DNA from: DASUTB01 sp036374835
Lineage (GTDB): Bacteria > Actinomycetota > Actinomycetes > Jiangellales > Jiangellaceae
Length of the DNA: 64,000 bases
Assembly: GCA_036374835.1 (NCBI GenBank)
Contig: DASUTB010000035.1
Coordinates: 10,317 to 74,316 of the forward strand
Direction of reading: 5' to 3'
Position 1 is the first letter of the stretch; the number at the start of each line of letters is the position of its first letter. Both the position numbers and the translations under genes were made by a program. Below the pieces are notes generated by a model. It searched no databases. It saw only the letters and a program-made list of their open reading frames with translations, and was not told the DNA's origin. Below are positions 41,559 through 49,990 of this stretch, in pieces.

Positions 41559-42997
41559 AGCCACGCGAAGTCCTTCAGTCGGGTCGCCGGTACGTCGCTT
41601 CAGCGTTCGGCCGGGTCCGGGCCGGCGTCCGCCGGCTGCCGTTGCGCACTCGCGTCGGAGCCCTCGCCGCGCTCGGCGTCGGCCTGGCGATTCTGGCCAC
41701 GGCCATCGCCGCCTACGCGACGGTGAGCGTCCAGTTGACCAACAGCGTGGACCAGGACTTGCGCGCTCGCGCGTACGACGCCGTCCCCGGCGTCTTGACC
41801 GACCCGACCGAACTGCAGGAGATACCGGGCGAAGCGTTCGGTGCGTCCTATCTGCGAGTGGCGCTGCTGCGCTCGGACAACGTCGCGGTCTCACCCCGCG
41901 GCGAGTCGACCATCCCGCCACTCGGCGATGACGAACTCGATGTCGCCCGGGGAATCACCTCCGAGAACATTCGCACCGCCAGTCTCGACGACCAGACCTA
42001 TCGGGTCGTCGCGGTGCCGGTAACCCAGGACTGGGCCTTCGTGCTGGCGCAGTCCACCGAGACGGTGGACGAGGTGCTCCAGCAGCTCGGTCTCGTGTCG
42101 TTCCTGGCCGGAGCGCTCGGGATCGGGCTCGCCGCCTGGGCCGGCGCGTCCATCGCCCGGGCGGGCTTGCGTCCGGTGGAACGGCTGACCGCGGCCGCGG
42201 AGCACGTAGCGGAGACCGGTTCGCTCGACCCGATCACGGTCGATGGTGGGGACGACGAACTTGCCCGGCTGGCGCACTCGTTCAACGCGATGCTGGCGGC
42301 GCTGGACGAGGCCCGGCTACGGCAACGTCAGCTCGTCGCCGACGCGGGCCACGAGTTGCGCACCCCGCTGACCAGTCTCCGGACGAACCTCGACCTGCTC
42401 GTTCAGAGCGATCGCCAGGGAGGGCTCGACGGTGCCGACCGTACGGCTCTGCTCAGCGACGTCCGGGCGCAACTCGAGGAACTGTCCACACTCGTCGTCG
42501 ACCTGATCGAGCTCGCCCGTGACCCGCAGTCGCAACCACCGTTCGAAATCGTCGACTTCGCCGACCTGGTCCGCGATGCGCTCAGCCGCGCCCGCCGCCG
42601 CGCACCCGATGTGACGTTCTCGGCCGACCTACGGCCATTCCTCGTAGACGGCGACGCGACGCTGCTCACCCGCGCGGCGATCAATCTGCTCGACAACGCG
42701 GCCAAGTGGAGCCCACCTGGCGGCACGGTGTCCGTGACGCTTCACGAGGGCACGCTCGAGGTCCGTGACGAGGGCCCGGGCATCGCCGAGGCAGATCTTC
42801 CCCATGTGTTCGAGCGGTTCTACCGATCGACCGGAGCCCGCGGCCTGGCCGGATCCGGGCTCGGGCTGGCCATCGTGCGAGCCGCTGCGGAGCGCCATGG
42901 CGGCTCGGTGGACGCTGGACACGCCACGTCCGGCGGGGCCAGACTCACCATCACGTTGCCACCGGCCAGCAGTCGGGCAGAAACCTTGACCTCGTAG
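41555..42997 (+). CDS. mprB: MprB-like sensor histidine kinase
   Basis: A 480-residue membrane kinase: helix 1 (ALAALGVGLAILATAIAAYA), a ~110-residue extracytoplasmic sensor, helix 2 (LVSFLAGALGIGLAAWAGAS), HAMP, and HisKA with H266 in ADAGHELRTPLTSLRTNLD. The catalytic domain follows with N-box INLLDNAAKWSPPGG and G-boxes (VRDEGPGI, GSGLGLAIV). It starts GTG 41555 inside the mprA stop. It should phosphorylate the adjacent regulator. Confidence 0.87.
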   Translation: MKPREVLQSGRRYVASAFGRVRAGVRRLPLRTRVGALAALGVGLAILATAIAAYATVSVQLTNSVDQDLRARAYDAVPGVLTDPTELQEIPGEAFGASYLRVALLRSDNVAVSPRGESTIPPLGDDELDVARGITSENIRTASLDDQTYRVVAVPVTQDWAFVLAQSTETVDEVLQQLGLVSFLAGALGIGLAAWAGASIARAGLRPVERLTAAAEHVAETGSLDPITVDGGDDELARLAHSFNAMLAALDEARLRQRQLVADAGHELRTPLTSLRTNLDLLVQSDRQGGLDGADRTALLSDVRAQLEELSTLVVDLIELARDPQSQPPFEIVDFADLVRDALSRARRRAPDVTFSADLRPFLVDGDATLLTRAAINLLDNAAKWSPPGGTVSVTLHEGTLEVRDEGPGIAEADLPHVFERFYRSTGARGLAGSGLGLAIVRAAAERHGGSVDAGHATSGGARLTITLPPASSRAETLTS

Positions 42998-43010
42998 CAC
43001 CGCCCCCACA

Positions 43011-43052
43011 AGAATGATCACGTAACGTCCGAACCCCCTACGTGATCGTTCT
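43011..43052. terminator. Hairpin of the repeat family after mprB
   Basis: Arms AGAATGATCACGTAA (43011-43025) and CTACGTGATCGTTCT (43038-43052) pair at 13 of 15 positions, with a 12-nt C-rich loop. It sits 13 bp after the kinase stop and 78 bp before pepD, so it may separate or tune expression of the protease gene. Confidence 0.75.
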
Positions 43053-43130
43053 GGCGGTGGGCTCGATGTTCTTGGCCGACTCTACGGAGCCTCTCAGTTT
43101 GCCTTAAGTCTCGCCGGGCATGCTGTAAGC

Positions 43131-44516
43131 ATGGACGACAGCACCCGCACTCCCCATACTCAACCGGACAGCCGGGCCGACCAGTCCACCGGCACCGGCT
43201 GGTCGACCCCACAACAGGGCGCACCGCAGCCACCGGACGCGCCGTGGAGCCGGACCGAGCACGACACCGGCTCGGTCCCCCGCCCGCACGACACCCGGCA
43301 GTTCTCCTACGCCGAATCGACGAACCCGACGCAAGAGACCCGCTCGGCCGGCGAGTCGAGCCAGAGCTCGCCCGCACCGGCCAGCCAGCTACCGCCGCCG
43401 CACTACGGCGGTCCGGCCCAGGCGTACGCGCCACCGCCACCGAAGGGCCGGCGCAGCACCGCGCTCATCGCCGCCGTCGCACTGGGTGCCGGGCTCGTCG
43501 GCGGTGCGGCCGGAGCGGGCATCGTCAGCGCGCTGGACGACGACGCGCCAGCGGCACCGACAAGCAGCCTGGACAACGAGGCGCAAGACGCCGCGGACGC
43601 TCCTCCGTCCGACATCGAAGCGGTCGCGGCAGATGTCTCCCCGAGCGTCGTGTCCATCAACATCCGGAGCGCGCAGGGACCCGGCAGCGGTAGCGGCGTC
43701 ATCATCTCGTCGGACGGCCAGATCATGACCAACGCTCACGTCGCGGCGGCCGGTGAGGGTGGGACGCTCACCGTCACGTTCCACGACGGCAGCGAGGCTG
43801 AGGCCGAGGTCATCGGCATGGACGAGGAGACGGATATCGCCGTCCTGCAGGCCGAAGGCGTCTCCGGACTCGAGCCCGCCGAGTTCGGTAATTCCGACAA
43901 CGTCTCGGTCGGCTCGGAGGTGATCGCGTTCGGCTCGCCGTTGGGCCTCGAAGGCACCGTCACGAGGGGCATCGTCTCGGCGTTGCACCGGCCGGTCCAG
44001 GCCGGCGACGCACGGCAGCCCGGCGAGCAGACCCTGTTCGAGGCGATCCAGACCGACGCGTCCATCAACCCCGGCAACTCGGGCGGCCCGCTGGTCAACA
44101 CCACAGGAGAGGTCGTCGGGATCAACACCGCGATCGCCGCACCACCGGGTAGCCAGGGCTCGATCGGCCTCGGCTTCGCGATTCCGATCAACACCGCCCG
44201 ATACATCGCCGAGCAGATCATCGATGGCGGTGAGGTCGAGTACGCGCGGATCGGCATCGGCGTGAACAACGGCCAGGGAGGCGAGCCGGCGGCCACCGTG
44301 GCAGAGGTCCAAGAGGGCAGCGCAGCGGACGAAGCCGGGCTCGAGCAAGGCGATGTCATCACACGCATCGACGGACGGCCCGTCCCCGACGCCACGTCCC
44401 TTGTCGCGGCGGCACGCGCATACGAGCCGGGTGACGACGTCACACTCACCTACGTACGCGACGGCGAAGAGGAGACGGTCGAGCTTACGCTCGGCAGCTC
44501 CGCGGACGACGAATAG
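43131..44516 (+). CDS. pepD: PepD/HtrA-like membrane-anchored serine protease with PDZ domain
   Basis: A 461-residue DegP/HtrA family protease: Pro/Ser-rich cytoplasmic N-terminus, one transmembrane helix (ALIAAVALGAGLVGGAAGAG, about 108-127), and a trypsin-like domain with H203 (TNAHVAA), D235 (ETDIAVLQ) and S317 (NPGNSGGPLV). A C-terminal PDZ domain from about 385 (GSAADEAGLEQGDVITRIDG) follows. It degrades or refolds damaged exported proteins. Placement after the mprAB-like genes matches mycobacterial pepD. Confidence 0.9.
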   Translation: MDDSTRTPHTQPDSRADQSTGTGWSTPQQGAPQPPDAPWSRTEHDTGSVPRPHDTRQFSYAESTNPTQETRSAGESSQSSPAPASQLPPPHYGGPAQAYAPPPPKGRRSTALIAAVALGAGLVGGAAGAGIVSALDDDAPAAPTSSLDNEAQDAADAPPSDIEAVAADVSPSVVSINIRSAQGPGSGSGVIISSDGQIMTNAHVAAAGEGGTLTVTFHDGSEAEAEVIGMDEETDIAVLQAEGVSGLEPAEFGNSDNVSVGSEVIAFGSPLGLEGTVTRGIVSALHRPVQAGDARQPGEQTLFEAIQTDASINPGNSGGPLVNTTGEVVGINTAIAAPPGSQGSIGLGFAIPINTARYIAEQIIDGGEVEYARIGIGVNNGQGGEPAATVAEVQEGSAADEAGLEQGDVITRIDGRPVPDATSLVAAARAYEPGDDVTLTYVRDGEEETVELTLGSSADDE

Positions 44517-44575
44517 GCGGCGCTCTCCCCGCGTCTTCGGCCGACCGTGCCCGCCGGTCGCCGCTCCCTCCCTCG

Positions 44576-44621
44576 GTGCCGTGCCGGGTCAGCCCAACGA
44601 CGAGTTGACCCGGCACGGCAC
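44576..44621 (+). terminator. 16-bp perfect hairpin after pepD
   Basis: Arms GTGCCGTGCCGGGTCA (44576-44591) and its complement (44606-44621), with a 14-nt loop. It begins 59 bp after the pepD stop and ends 67 bp before the ligase start. Confidence 0.8.
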
Positions 44622-44688
44622 TTCACGTGTCGCGGCACCCATCCATCCGAGCACGGACGCTGTCAGAGGCGGCGGGCAGACTAGGACC

Positions 44689-46239
44689 ATGCTGTTCCAC
44701 GAGGTCGCATCGGCGTCGGCGGAGGTGGCCGCGACATCTCGCCGCCTGGTCAAGGTCGAACGGCTGGCCGAGTGCCTGCGCCGGGCGACTCCGGAGGATG
44801 TACCGATCGTCGTGGCCTACCTGTCCGGCGAGCTGCGCCAGCGCCGCACCGGTCTCGGATATGCCGCGTTGCGCGATCTTCCCCCACCGGCGGACGAGCC
44901 GACGCTCGAGCTCGCCGCGGTCGACGAAGAGTTCGGCACGATCGCCGACCTGTCCGGACCCGGGTCGACCACCGCGCGGCGCGAACGGTTCACGGCGCTG
45001 ATGGCCCGCGCCACTGAGCCCGAGCAGCGCATGCTGGCCGGGCTGGTCAGTGGCGACCTGCGCCAGGGCGCGCTGGACGGCCTGTTCACCGAGGCCGTCG
45101 CCAAGGCCACCGAGCTGCCGAGCGCAGACGTGCGCCGCGCGATCATGCTGGCCGGTCAAGTCGCCCCGGTCGCGTCGGCCGCGCTCGCGCACGGCACCAA
45201 GGGTCTGGCCGCTTTCGCGTTGATGGTGGGTTCACCGGTGCGGCCGATGCTGGCATCGTCGGCACCGAGCGCCGAAGAGGCGTTCGCCAAGACCGGAGTT
45301 CCCGCTGCGTGCGAGTGGAAGCACGACGGTATCCGGGTGCAGATCCACCGCTCGGGCGACGACGTTTCCATCTTCACCCGCACGCTCGACGACGTCACCG
45401 ATCGGTTGCCGGACATCGTCGAGGCGGTGCGTGCGCTGCCGGTGTCCACACTGATCGTGGACGGCGAGGCCATCGCCCTCGGCTCCGACGGGCGTCCCCT
45501 ACCGTTCCAGCGCACGGCCTCCCGCGTCGGCCGCAGATCGGATGTCGCCGCAGCTGCCACCGAGACGCCGCTGTCACTGTTCCTGTTCGACTGCCTACAC
45601 CTCGACGGGGACGACCTCATCTCCGAGCCGGGCTCCAAGCGCGCGGAGGCGCTGCACCGGGTCGTCCCCGACGCGTTGCGCACGCCACGGCTGGTCACTG
45701 ACGACCTCGGCGTCGCGACCGACTTCTTCGACGAGGCACTCACCGCGGGGCACGAAGGGTTGGTCATCAAGTCGCTGTCCGCACCGTACGAAGCAGGGCG
45801 GCGCGGCGCCGGCTGGGTCAAACTCAAGCCGCACCACACGTTCGACCTGGTGATCCTCGGGGTCGAGTGGGGCAGCGGGCGGCGCACCGGCAAACTCTCG
45901 AACCTGCACCTCGGAGCCCGCGACCCGGATGGACGGTACGGCCCGCCCGGCGGGTTCGTGATGCTCGGCAAGACGTTCAAGGGCCTCACCGACGAGATGC
46001 TCGACTGGCAGACCGAGAAGCTGCAGGAACTCGCCGACGGCCCGGTCGATCAGTGGGCCATCCCGGTCCGCCCCGAACTCGTCGCGGAGATCGCGTTCGA
46101 CGGGGTGCAGACCTCGCCGCGTTACCCGGCCAAGGTCGCGTTGCGCTTCGCCCGCGTCATCCGGCACCGTCCCGACAAGCCGGCCGCCGAGGCCAACACG
46201 ATCGACGAGATCCTCGCCATCAACACCCCATCAGAATGA
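44689..46239 (+). CDS. ATP-dependent DNA ligase (LigB type)
   Basis: A 516-residue ATP-dependent ligase. The N-terminal DNA-binding domain (about 1-190) is followed by the nucleotidyltransferase core, with the adenylated Lys K211 in EWKHDGIRVQIH (KxDG), then DGEAIAL, LFLFDCLHLDGDDLI, EGLVIKSLSAPYEAG, WVKLKPHH, and an OB-fold tail. Length and order fit mycobacterial LigB; it is an accessory nick-sealing enzyme beside the NAD-dependent LigA expected elsewhere. ATG 44689 is chosen because upstream in-frame sequence overlaps pepD. The stop TGA lies inside a repeat (GAA-TGA). Confidence 0.92.
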   Translation: MLFHEVASASAEVAATSRRLVKVERLAECLRRATPEDVPIVVAYLSGELRQRRTGLGYAALRDLPPPADEPTLELAAVDEEFGTIADLSGPGSTTARRERFTALMARATEPEQRMLAGLVSGDLRQGALDGLFTEAVAKATELPSADVRRAIMLAGQVAPVASAALAHGTKGLAAFALMVGSPVRPMLASSAPSAEEAFAKTGVPAACEWKHDGIRVQIHRSGDDVSIFTRTLDDVTDRLPDIVEAVRALPVSTLIVDGEAIALGSDGRPLPFQRTASRVGRRSDVAAAATETPLSLFLFDCLHLDGDDLISEPGSKRAEALHRVVPDALRTPRLVTDDLGVATDFFDEALTAGHEGLVIKSLSAPYEAGRRGAGWVKLKPHHTFDLVILGVEWGSGRRTGKLSNLHLGARDPDGRYGPPGGFVMLGKTFKGLTDEMLDWQTEKLQELADGPVDQWAIPVRPELVAEIAFDGVQTSPRYPAKVALRFARVIRHRPDKPAAEANTIDEILAINTPSE

Positions 46240-46516
46240 TCACGTAAACGACCCCTGGCACCGCTTAACGACCCGTCAACGGGTCGCTATGCGTCACATT
46301 TGTTCGCCGCACGTTCGAGGGCGATCCGGAGCACGTCTGCTACAGCGGCGCCCGGGCGGGGCTACCACTTCTGGACCGGCATCGGCCGGCCGAGCCCGGA
46401 TCACACGCATGACTAGGGATGCCGGCCATCCATATCCGAGTGGTGTTCGTAAGTAACGGTTTACGACCCGTTGACGGGTCGTTAAGCGGTGCCAGGGGTC
46501 GTTTACGTGGTCATTC
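46234..46516. repeat. Pair of 53-bp inverted repeats between ligase and NUDIX genes
   Basis: 46234-46286 and 46464-46516 are inverted copies identical at 52 of 53 positions, separated by 177 bp. Each outer end, GAATGA(T/C)CACGTAAACG, contains the stop codon of its gene: the ligase on plus, the NUDIX hydrolase on minus. Each copy also holds the inner palindrome CGACCCGT-CA-ACGGGTCG. The 177-bp middle has no gene; on the minus strand a short tail reads ADVLRIALERAANKCDA before a stop near 46289, perhaps a coding remnant. Confidence 0.85.
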
Positions 46517-47170
46517 AGAGGGCGGCGGCGCGGCCTGGTCGGTGGTGTCCACCTTGCGGAGTGCGTCGTATCCGTCGCCGTGCCGCGCTGCCCACGTCGC
46601 CAGCACCGCGGTGCAGGTGACGCCGTTGTGCATTCGTCCCGCGAAGATCGCATCGACTGCGTCGGCCAGCGGCACCCGTACGACGGGCATGTCGGCCTCT
46701 TCATCTTCGCCGTTGTGCCGCTCCTCGTGCGGGACCACCGTCAGATCACGCGCCAGATAGATGCGCACCGCCTCGTCGGACATGCCGGGCGTAGGGAACT
46801 CGTCCGCGAGCATCCGCCAGTCCGCCGCCTGTACATGGCCTTCCTCGTAAAGCTCGCGGGCGGCCGCCTCGTGCAGCGGCTCGCCGGGCACGTCGAGCAG
46901 CCCGGCCGGCACTTCGAGCAAGCGGTGTCCCACGGGATGGCGGTACTGCGCGACCATCAGCACACGCTCGTCCTCGTCCAGCGCAAGCACTGCCACCGCA
47001 CCTGGATGTTCGACGACGTCCCTGGTGAACTCCGCGCCACCGTTCGGCGGGGCAACGACGTCCTTGCGAACCGCGATGACGCGTCCGGTCCGGTACATCG
47101 TCTCCGATTGCACGACGGGCCAGCGCTCCGTCCGGTCTGTCACGTCCACGTCGAGCAACCTACTCCCCAC
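46511..47170 (-). CDS. NUDIX hydrolase, ADP-ribose pyrophosphatase-like
   Basis: A 219-residue NUDIX protein. The Nudix box is GLLDVPGEPLHEAAARELYE plus EGHV, matching G-x5-E-x7-REUxEExGU. The following region (PGMSDEAVRIYLARDL) resembles ADP-ribose pyrophosphatases. The GTG 47170 start lies 16 bp after pyrG, so the two are co-transcribed, an order also found in Mycobacterium. The product hydrolyses nucleoside diphosphate derivatives; the exact substrate is not shown. Confidence 0.88.
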   Translation of the reverse strand: MGSRLLDVDVTDRTERWPVVQSETMYRTGRVIAVRKDVVAPPNGGAEFTRDVVEHPGAVAVLALDEDERVLMVAQYRHPVGHRLLEVPAGLLDVPGEPLHEAAARELYEEGHVQAADWRMLADEFPTPGMSDEAVRIYLARDLTVVPHEERHNGEDEEADMPVVRVPLADAVDAIFAGRMHNGVTCTAVLATWAARHGDGYDALRKVDTTDQAAPPPSE

Positions 47171-47186
47171 CGACTACCAGTGCCGA

Positions 47187-48923
47187 TCACCGGCCGGCAC
47201 CAGCCGCATCCACCGCCAACTCGCCCTCGTGCACATCCACCGGCAGCTGCACCTCCTGCTGCCTGGCGACCGCCGCCTTGATCAGACCGGCGAACAGCGG
47301 GTGCGCGCGGATCGGGCGCGAACGCAGTTCCGGATGCGCCTGAGTGCCGATGTAGTACGGGTGGACATCGGGAGCCAGCTCGATGAACTCGACCAGCTCG
47401 CGGTCCGGCGACAACCCGGAGAACACCAGGCCGGCGCCGGACAGCTTGTCGCGGTAGGCGTTGTTGACCTCGTACCGGTGCCGGTGCCGCTCGCTGACCG
47501 TCGCCGCACCGTACAGCTCTGCGACCACCGAACCGTCGACGAGATTGGCGGGGTACGCACCGAGCCGCATCGTCCCGCCCATGTCGCCGTCACCGGCGAC
47601 GATGCCTTTCTGCTCCTCCATCGTCGCGATCACCGCGTGCGGTGTTTCGTCGTCGAATTCGGCGGAGTTCGCGCCCTCGAGCCCTGCGACGTTGCGCGCG
47701 TACTCGATGACCATGCACTGGAGCCCGAGGCACAGCCCGAGTGTCGGGATGCCGTGTTCGCGAGCATACTTGGCCGCACCGATCTTGCCCTCGATGCCGC
47801 GAACACCGAATCCACCTGGGATACAGACCGCGTCGACGTCCGACAGTCGCTGCGCCGCACCCGCCTCGGTCTGGCACTCGTCCGAGGGCACCCACCGCAC
47901 ATGGACCTTGGCGTCGCCGGCGAAACCACCGGCACGCAACGCCTCGCTCACCGACAGGTAGGCATCGGGCAGATCGATATATTTGCCGACAAGGGCGACG
48001 GTCACTTCATGCTTCGGGTGGTGCACCCGCCGGAGCAGGTCGTCCCACGCCGCCCAGTCGACGTCCCGGAACGGCAACGCGAGCCGTCGCACCACGTACG
48101 CGTCCAGCCCTTCGGCATGCAGAACGCGTGGAATGTCGTAAATGGATGGTGCGTCCACCGCAGCCACCACGGCTTCGGCATCGACGTCGCACATCAGCGA
48201 GATCTTGCGTTTGACACCCGCCGGTATCGGGCGATCCGACCTGCACACCAGCGCGTCGGGCGCGATACCCACCTGGCGCAGCGCGGCCACCGAATGCTGG
48301 GTCGGTTTCGTCTTGAGCTCACCGGACGGCGCGATGTACGGCACGAGCGAGACGTGTAGGAAGAAGCACCGATCCCGCCCTACATCGTGGCGGACCTGGC
48401 GGGCCGCCTCGAGGAACGGCAGCGACTCGATGTCACCGACAGTGCCGCCGATCTCATGGATTACCACGTCGACGTCCGGCCCGCCCATCGCGAGCATCCG
48501 GTCCTTGATCTCGTTCGTGATGTGCGGGATGACCTGCACGGTGTCGCCGAGGTACTCGCCACGGCGTTCCTTGGCGATCACGTCCGAGTACACCTGTCCG
48601 GTGGTGACGTTCGCCGTCACGTTCAGATCGCGGTCGAGGAACCGCTCGTAATGGCCGATGTCGAGATCGGTCTCGGCCCCGTCCTCGGTGACGAACACCT
48701 CACCATGCTGGAACGGGTTCATCGTGCCGGGGTCGACGTTGAGATACGGGTCGAGCTTCTGCATGGTGACGCGCAGCCCGCGCGCGGTCAGCAGCATGCC
48801 GAGGCTGGAGGCCGTGAGGCCTTTACCAAGAGAGGAGACGACGCCCCCCGTCACGAACAAATGCGTAGTCGGATGCGGCGTCAAAGGGGCTCCCGCGGTC
48901 GAAGAGTTCAGGTGGCTAACCAC
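47187..48923 (-). CDS. pyrG: CTP synthase
   Basis: A 578-residue CTP synthase, which makes CTP from UTP, ATP and glutamine. The synthase domain starts HLFVTGGVVSSLGKGLTASS with MQKLDPYLNVDPGTMNPFQH; the glutaminase domain has the nucleophile Cys in LGLCLGLQCMVIEYARN. The GTG 48923 start (VVSHLNSST) is a choice between close options. The NUDIX gene follows closely. Confidence 0.95.
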   Translation of the reverse strand: MVSHLNSSTAGAPLTPHPTTHLFVTGGVVSSLGKGLTASSLGMLLTARGLRVTMQKLDPYLNVDPGTMNPFQHGEVFVTEDGAETDLDIGHYERFLDRDLNVTANVTTGQVYSDVIAKERRGEYLGDTVQVIPHITNEIKDRMLAMGGPDVDVVIHEIGGTVGDIESLPFLEAARQVRHDVGRDRCFFLHVSLVPYIAPSGELKTKPTQHSVAALRQVGIAPDALVCRSDRPIPAGVKRKISLMCDVDAEAVVAAVDAPSIYDIPRVLHAEGLDAYVVRRLALPFRDVDWAAWDDLLRRVHHPKHEVTVALVGKYIDLPDAYLSVSEALRAGGFAGDAKVHVRWVPSDECQTEAGAAQRLSDVDAVCIPGGFGVRGIEGKIGAAKYAREHGIPTLGLCLGLQCMVIEYARNVAGLEGANSAEFDDETPHAVIATMEEQKGIVAGDGDMGGTMRLGAYPANLVDGSVVAELYGAATVSERHRHRYEVNNAYRDKLSGAGLVFSGLSPDRELVEFIELAPDVHPYYIGTQAHPELRSRPIRAHPLFAGLIKAAVARQQEVQLPVDVHEGELAVDAAGAGR

Positions 48924-49069
48924 GGAACTCCAGGCTATCACTCGCCGGGCCCATCACCGAGCGGTCGCCACGCCGCCTTCGAGCCTCGACCGGGCCGGCG
49001 CTGAGCCACCCACCCACTGGCACCGGTGTGACCGGCGGTCATAGAGTCACGGGTGTGGGTCGGGACGGG

Positions 49070-49849
49070 ATGCGGGTCGTAGTCACCGGCGCGGCCGGGC
49101 GGATCGGGCGCGTGGTCAGCGATGGACTTGTCGGCCTTGGCCACGAGGTCGTCGGAGTCGACCAGGTATCGGCCGACGGCATCAAGCGGGTGGACGTCAG
49201 CGACAGCGAGGCTCTTCGTCCGTTGCTGAACCGGGCGCAAGCGGTCGTTCATCTCGCCGGATATGCAGGTGAGGGCTCGCTGCAGACCGCACTTCACACG
49301 CATGTGCACACCACACACGCGGTCCTCGAAGCCATGCGGCTCGAGCGGGTTCCTCGCATCGTCTACGCGAGCAGCGCGCACGCCGTTGGCTTCACACCGT
49401 CCGATGGCGCGCTCGGCGTGGACGTTCGCCCGCGCCCGGACACGTTCTACGGCCTCGGCAAGGTCGCCGCCGAGGCGATGTGCAGCCTCTACGCCGATCG
49501 GTACGGCCTCGCGGCCGCCTGCATGCGGATCGGCGCATTTCTGGAGCGCCCCCTTACTCGCCGGCATCTGGCGATCTGGCTATCGCATGGCGATGCCGTC
49601 CGGCTCGTCGAAGCGTGCCTCACCGCGCCGGACCTCTCATACGCGGTCGTTTACGGCATCTCCGCGAATACTCGCGCCTGGTGGGATCTTGAGCCGGGCC
49701 GGGCGCTCGGGTACCACCCGCAGGATGACGGCGAGCGGTTCGCCACCGACATCCTCGCCAAGCCCGAGACGGAGCGCGATGTGTTCGACGCCAAGCACGT
49801 CGGCGGATCGTTCTGCGCGACGGACCTGCGTGCTCCGCATCCGCGCTAG
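49070..49849 (+). CDS. NAD-dependent epimerase/dehydratase family protein, uronate-dehydrogenase-like
   Basis: A 259-residue short-chain oxidoreductase. The Rossmann motif is VVVTGAAGRIGRVV, with VVHLAGYAG, the catalytic Ser in YASSAHAVG and YGLGK (YxxxK). The C-terminal NTRAWWDLEPGRALGYHPQD closely resembles hexuronate (uronate) dehydrogenases, which oxidise glucuronate or galacturonate to the aldarolactone. No other uronate gene is in the window, so this is a sequence-based proposal. ATG 49070 is preferred; GTG 49055 is possible. It converges on the sugar-transport locus. Confidence 0.75.
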   Translation: MRVVVTGAAGRIGRVVSDGLVGLGHEVVGVDQVSADGIKRVDVSDSEALRPLLNRAQAVVHLAGYAGEGSLQTALHTHVHTTHAVLEAMRLERVPRIVYASSAHAVGFTPSDGALGVDVRPRPDTFYGLGKVAAEAMCSLYADRYGLAAACMRIGAFLERPLTRRHLAIWLSHGDAVRLVEACLTAPDLSYAVVYGISANTRAWWDLEPGRALGYHPQDDGERFATDILAKPETERDVFDAKHVGGSFCATDLRAPHPR

Positions 49850-49860
49850 AACAGCCACCA

Positions 49861-49976
49861 CCTTGATTGGATTCGTCGACCTCGATTGAATTCGCAGAGT
49901 ATAAATCGGGCATTAGGTGACGAATTATCTCGCCGGCCACGACAGATTCCATCAAGGTCGACGAATCCAATCGAGG
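49861..49976. repeat. 116-bp inverted-repeat element / bidirectional terminator
   Basis: Arms 49861-49892 and 49945-49976 are inverted copies matching at 28 of 32 positions, with an uninterrupted 18-bp core around ATTCGTCGAC. The 52-nt loop is AT-richer than its surroundings. It fills the gap between the converging uronate-dehydrogenase-like and permease genes. Confidence 0.75.
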
Positions 49977-49990
49977 TGCGGCCCGAGCGC

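Noticed and set aside
46294..46704. Minus-strand ORF running from the NUDIX gene into the inverted-repeat gap
   Set aside because: Out of frame with the NUDIX protein and of shadow-like composition; a xerD remnant was considered because of gene order in Mycobacterium, but no recombinase motif is visible.
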